DNA of 17,880 nt, from the NCBI GenBank assembly GCA_012719015.1, contig JAAYBE010000017.1:1-17880 (forward strand). Reading direction: 5' to 3'. This DNA is from Actinomycetota bacterium (GTDB taxonomy: Bacteria > Actinomycetota > Thermoleophilia > UBA2241). A program made the translations under genes and the position numbers. Below, in pieces: positions 15,277 to 17,880 of this stretch (position 1 is the first letter of the stretch; each line of letters opens with the position of its first letter). The notes under the pieces were generated by a model that ran no database searches, was not told the DNA's origin, and was given only the letters and a program-made list of their open reading frames with translations.

Positions 15277-16479
15277 TCAGTCCTTGCGCAGGTTGAGGTA
15301 ACGACGTCCGGTGGACGCGCGTCCCTTGCTCCGCGCAGCCTCTTCGAGCTCGGCGAACGCCTGCTCGATGTTGTCGGGGAAGATGTCGCGCCCGCCGAGG
15401 CCGTAGATGAACGGCAGCACCTGGGGGCGCGGGTCGCAGTCGTAAAGGGCGCTCCTGATCTCCATGAACACAGGGCCGCCCTGGGCGCCGAACGAGTCGG
15501 CACGGTCCATGACGCCCACCACCTTGACGTGCTGGAGCGCCTGCGCGAACTCCTTGTGCGGGAACGGCCGGAACACGCGCACGCGGACCATGCCGGCCTT
15601 GACACCCCTGTCGCGGAGCTTGTCGACGATCATGCGGGTGGTGCCCGCCGTGGATCCGACCACGACGATGGCGATCTCGGCGTCGTCGAGGCGGTACGGG
15701 TCGAGCAGCCCGTACCTGCGGCCGCTCAGCTCCGCGTACTCGTCGGCGGCGTCCTGGATGACCTTGAAGGCGCGGTCCATGGCCCGGTTCTGCGCCACCT
15801 TGTGCTCGAAGTACCAGCCGTGGAGGCCGTCGAAGGGACCCACCGTGACCGGGTTCTTCGTGTCGAGCATGGGATTGACCGCCCGGTACGGACCGACGAA
15901 GGCCTGGACCTGCTCCTTGGTGAGCATCTGCAGGGGGCCGATGGCGCCGCTGATGACGTAGCCGTCGTACATGTGCATCACCGGCAGGCGCACGTCCATG
16001 TGCTCGGCGATGCGGACGCCCTGGATGCAGTTGTCGTAGGCCTCCTGGTGGTTCTCGCCGTAGAGCTGGATCCAGCCGGTGTCGCGGCCGCCCATGGTGT
16101 CGCTGTGGTCGCAGTGGATGTTGATGGGGCCGCTGAGCGCGCGGTTGACCGTGGTCATGACCACCGGCAGCCGGTAGCTCGCGGCGACGAAGAGGACCTC
16201 CCACATGAGGGCGAAGCCCTGCGAGGAGGTCGCCGTCATCGTCCGCGCTCCTCCGGCCGCCGAGCCGATCACGGCGCTCATCGCGCTGTGCTCGCTCTCG
16301 ACGGTGACGAACTCGGTGCTCACCCTGCCGTCGGCGACCATCTGCGCGTACAGCTGGACGACCTCGGTCTGGGGGGTGATGGGGTAGGCGCAGACGACGT
16401 CGGGATCGATCTGGCCCATCGCCTCGGCGACGGCCTCGTTCCCGGTGACGGCGAGGATCTCGGGCTGGGTGACGGCCAT
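15277..16479 (-). CDS. porA: 2-oxoacid:ferredoxin oxidoreductase alpha subunit (pyruvate type)
   Basis: 400 residues, normal for a stand-alone PorA. The signature AYPITPQTEVV (31-41) carries substrate and thiamine contacts; ESEHSAM (61-67) and SSQGFALMWEVLFVAA (85-100) are conserved; RALSGPINIHCDHSD (113-127) follows. The second half has MVRVRVFRPFP and VMDRADSFGAQGGPVFMEI, typical of PorA domain II. With PorB it forms the active site that decarboxylates pyruvate (or a related 2-oxoacid) and makes acetyl-CoA in the cytoplasm. AAGGAG precedes the ATG at 16479, and the stop of porD lies 2 bases upstream. The open frame extending to 16758 is inside porD. It lies between the POR small subunits and the HydC-like gene, placing the NAD module inside the POR operon. 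Confidence 0.95.
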   Translation of the reverse strand: MAVTQPEILAVTGNEAVAEAMGQIDPDVVCAYPITPQTEVVQLYAQMVADGRVSTEFVTVESEHSAMSAVIGSAAGGARTMTATSSQGFALMWEVLFVAASYRLPVVMTTVNRALSGPINIHCDHSDTMGGRDTGWIQLYGENHQEAYDNCIQGVRIAEHMDVRLPVMHMYDGYVISGAIGPLQMLTKEQVQAFVGPYRAVNPMLDTKNPVTVGPFDGLHGWYFEHKVAQNRAMDRAFKVIQDAADEYAELSGRRYGLLDPYRLDDAEIAIVVVGSTAGTTRMIVDKLRDRGVKAGMVRVRVFRPFPHKEFAQALQHVKVVGVMDRADSFGAQGGPVFMEIRSALYDCDPRPQVLPFIYGLGGRDIFPDNIEQAFAELEEAARSKGRASTGRRYLNLRKD

Positions 16480-16481
16480 GG

Positions 16482-16871
16482 TCACTCCTTCACGTCGATC
16501 TTCATGACGATGGCCTTGGTCGGGCACTCCCGGGCGCAGATGCCGCAGCCCTTGCAGTGCTCGAGGTCGATGCCGGTCGCCTTGTTGTCCTCGACGATGA
16601 TCGAGGCATCGGGGCAGTAGAAGTAACAGAGCATGCAACCGTCGCACTTGGCGACGTCGATCTCGGGGACCATCGAGCGCCAGCCGCCGGTCTCGTTGTA
16701 GACGGAGTTGCCGGCCTCGACGATGGTCGCGCCCAGCTCGTGGCGCTCCGGGCCCCACTGGTCGATGTCGCTGATGTCCCAGGAGGGCTTCTTCTTCGCC
16801 GGGGTCCTGCGCGCGGCGCGCTTCTTCGGCGGCGCCGGCCGCTTGGCGCCCGCCTTCTTGTCCACGGTCAT
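16482..16871 (-). CDS. porD: 2-oxoacid:ferredoxin oxidoreductase delta subunit (2x4Fe-4S ferredoxin) with basic N-terminal tail
   Basis: 129 residues. Two 4Fe-4S motifs of the bacterial ferredoxin type: CDGCMLCYFYCP (76-87) and CKGCGICARECP (106-117). The preceding SWDISDIDQWGPERHE and NETGGWRSMVPEID stretches are typical of PorD, which relays electrons from the thiamine site. PorD is usually about 85-105 residues; here the first 29 residues form a tail of Lys, Arg, Ala and Pro with no other features. That tail could be a disordered docking arm; no role can be read from it. Its ATG overlaps the porG stop by ATGA, with GAGGAGG upstream at a rather long spacing. Confidence 0.93.
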   Translation of the reverse strand: MTVDKKAGAKRPAPPKKRAARRTPAKKKPSWDISDIDQWGPERHELGATIVEAGNSVYNETGGWRSMVPEIDVAKCDGCMLCYFYCPDASIIVEDNKATGIDLEHCKGCGICARECPTKAIVMKIDVKE

Positions 16872-17476
16872 TCGGCCTGGACCTCCTCGTAGCTCCGCGT
16901 GATGGCGGCGATGTTGCCCTCCACGACCTTCGGCGGGAACTTCTTGCCGAAGTCCTCGCGCAGGAACGCGACGACGTCGTCGATCGGGAAGAGCCCGGTG
17001 ATACGGGTGAGCGCGCCCACCATCGGCGTGTTGGGGATGGGGCGCTTGATGGTCTCCACGGCGATGCGTGTGGCGGCCACGGTGTAGTACGCGAATCCCT
17101 CGAGGCCGTAGTGCCTGCGCAGTTCGGCCGGCGACATCTCGCTGTTGACCAGCACGATGGCGTCGTCCGGCGCTCCGGCCGTGACGTTGACGATGCTGAG
17201 CAACGACGGGTCGAGCACGACCACGATCTGCGGGTGCTCGACCCCGGAGTAGACCTGGATGGGGGCGTCGCTGACGCGCGTGAAGGCGACGATCGGCGCG
17301 CCCGAACGCTCGGGTCCGTACTCCGGGAACGCCTGGAAGAACTTGCCCTGGCCGAGCGCCAGCTCGGCGACCAGCTTGGCGGCGGTCACTGCGCCCTGCC
17401 CGCCGCGCCCGTGCCAGCGGATCTCGGTGAGGGCGGGGGGCGCCTCCACCTTCTGCGTGCCGGACTTCGTCGTCAT
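16868..17476 (-). CDS. porG: 2-oxoacid:ferredoxin oxidoreductase gamma subunit
   Basis: 202 residues, a normal length. RWHGRGGQGAVTAAKLVAE (20-38) and FQAFPEYGPERSGAPIVAFTR (split about 48-67) are hallmark PorG motifs. The gamma subunit contributes to CoA binding and holds the complex together. The ATG at 17476 has AGGAG five bases upstream. A GTG at 17482 in the same frame overlaps the recR stop (GTGA) but lies too close to that site, so I prefer the ATG. Only two bases then separate recR from porG. First POR gene of the operon. Confidence 0.94.
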   Translation of the reverse strand: MTTKSGTQKVEAPPALTEIRWHGRGGQGAVTAAKLVAELALGQGKFFQAFPEYGPERSGAPIVAFTRVSDAPIQVYSGVEHPQIVVVLDPSLLSIVNVTAGAPDDAIVLVNSEMSPAELRRHYGLEGFAYYTVAATRIAVETIKRPIPNTPMVGALTRITGLFPIDDVVAFLREDFGKKFPPKVVEGNIAAITRSYEEVQAE

Positions 17477-17478
17477 CG

Positions 17479-17880
17479 TCACTCCTCTCCCTGCCGCACG
17501 TCGCGGCGCCCCGCGAGGGCGCGGCCCAGTGTCAGCTCGTCGGCGTATTCGAGGTCCCCGCCCACCGGCAGGCCGCTGGCCAGCCGCGTGACGCGCACGC
17601 GGGCCGGCAGCAGGTCGGCGACGTACATCGCCGTCGCCTCGCCGGTCATCGTCGGGTTGGTCGCCACGATCACCTCGTCCACGGAGTCGTCCACGCGCGC
17701 GAGGAGCTCGGTCATGTGCAGATCCTCGGGGTCCACGCCGTCGATGGGGCTGAGTGCGCCGCCGAGGACGTGGTAGTACCCGCGGAACTCGCGTGTGCGC
17801 TCGATGGTGATCACGTCGAACGGTTGCTCCACCACGCAGAGCAGCCGCGGGTCGCGCCGCGGGTCGGCGCAGATGGTGCA
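17479..17880 (-). CDS. recR: Recombination protein RecR, C-terminal part (5' end beyond window)
   Basis: 133 codons plus stop; the frame is open to the window edge, so the N terminus is missing. The visible part begins with CTICADPRRDPRLLCVVEQP, the last two cysteines of the RecR zinc finger (CTIC) running into the Toprim domain. REFRGYYHVLGGALSPIDGV and ATNPTMTGEATAMY are further RecR signatures. RecR acts with RecF and RecO to load RecA at single-strand gaps. Its usual neighbours dnaX and ybaB would lie upstream, outside the window. The stop codon lies within the porG ribosome-binding region, so the repair gene and the oxidoreductase operon are probably cotranscribed; a porG promoter inside recR cannot be excluded. 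Confidence 0.95.
   Translation of the reverse strand, partial: CTICADPRRDPRLLCVVEQPFDVITIERTREFRGYYHVLGGALSPIDGVDPEDLHMTELLARVDDSVDEVIVATNPTMTGEATAMYVADLLPARVRVTRLASGLPVGGDLEYADELTLGRALAGRRDVRQGEE

Overview
This is a high-GC window (about 70% G+C by eye) of densely packed bacterial genes, probably from an Actinomycetota lineage that can live anaerobically. Three things point that way: four transcription-unit heads carry a TANNNT box 7-8 bases before the ATG, the arrangement of leaderless actinobacterial genes; the lone P-type ATPase resembles mycobacterial CtpE; and oxygen-sensitive 2-oxoacid:ferredoxin oxidoreductase genes sit near a NrfHA ammonia-forming nitrite reductase. The phylum is inferred, not proven. 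I see no rRNA, tRNA, CRISPR array, insertion sequence or phage gene.

Layout. 1-639 (-) is the N-terminal part of a hydantoinase A/5-oxoprolinase-family protein, cut by the window edge. It diverges from an endonuclease III gene (696-1373, +), whose stop codon interlocks through a CTAG with that of a CtpE-like P-type cation ATPase (1370-4075, -). 4260-6236 (-) is nrfH-nrfA: a tetraheme quinol dehydrogenase and a pentaheme nitrite reductase whose first heme motif is CXXCH rather than CXXCK. A 194-base divergent spacer with an 18-bp palindrome and a CRP-like site separates it from a thioredoxin-reductase-like ferredoxin/flavodoxin-NADP+ reductase (6431-7363, +). Then come a SanA/YdcF-type DUF218 membrane protein (7457-8476, +) and, facing it, a small membrane-anchored secreted protein (8538-9182, -).

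9290-17880 (-) is one tightly coupled operon, read from the right: recR (5' end cut off), porG, porD, porA, a NuoE/HydC-like subunit with an added 4Fe-4S domain, a NuoF/HydB-like subunit with a thioredoxin-like 2Fe-2S domain and C-terminal ferredoxin domains, and a 1059-residue fusion. The fusion joins a NuoG/HydA-like 2Fe-2S domain, a GltD/NfnB-like FAD/NAD(P) oxidoreductase, a NuoG-like cysteine cluster, three 4Fe-4S motifs and a complete PorB thiamine-diphosphate domain. Several of these genes overlap by ATGA, and a GC-rich hairpin follows the last one.

The operon is the most interesting part. It encodes all four functions of a pyruvate:ferredoxin oxidoreductase (gamma, delta, alpha, beta) plus the NAD- and FMN-binding module of bifurcating hydrogenases and complex I, plus a second flavin site of the GltD/NfnB type. 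I infer one complex that links pyruvate oxidation to NAD(H), NADP(H) and perhaps ferredoxin, possibly by flavin-based electron bifurcation or confurcation. The NADP reductase and NrfHA elsewhere in the window fit the same anaerobic redox economy but need not be physically linked to it.
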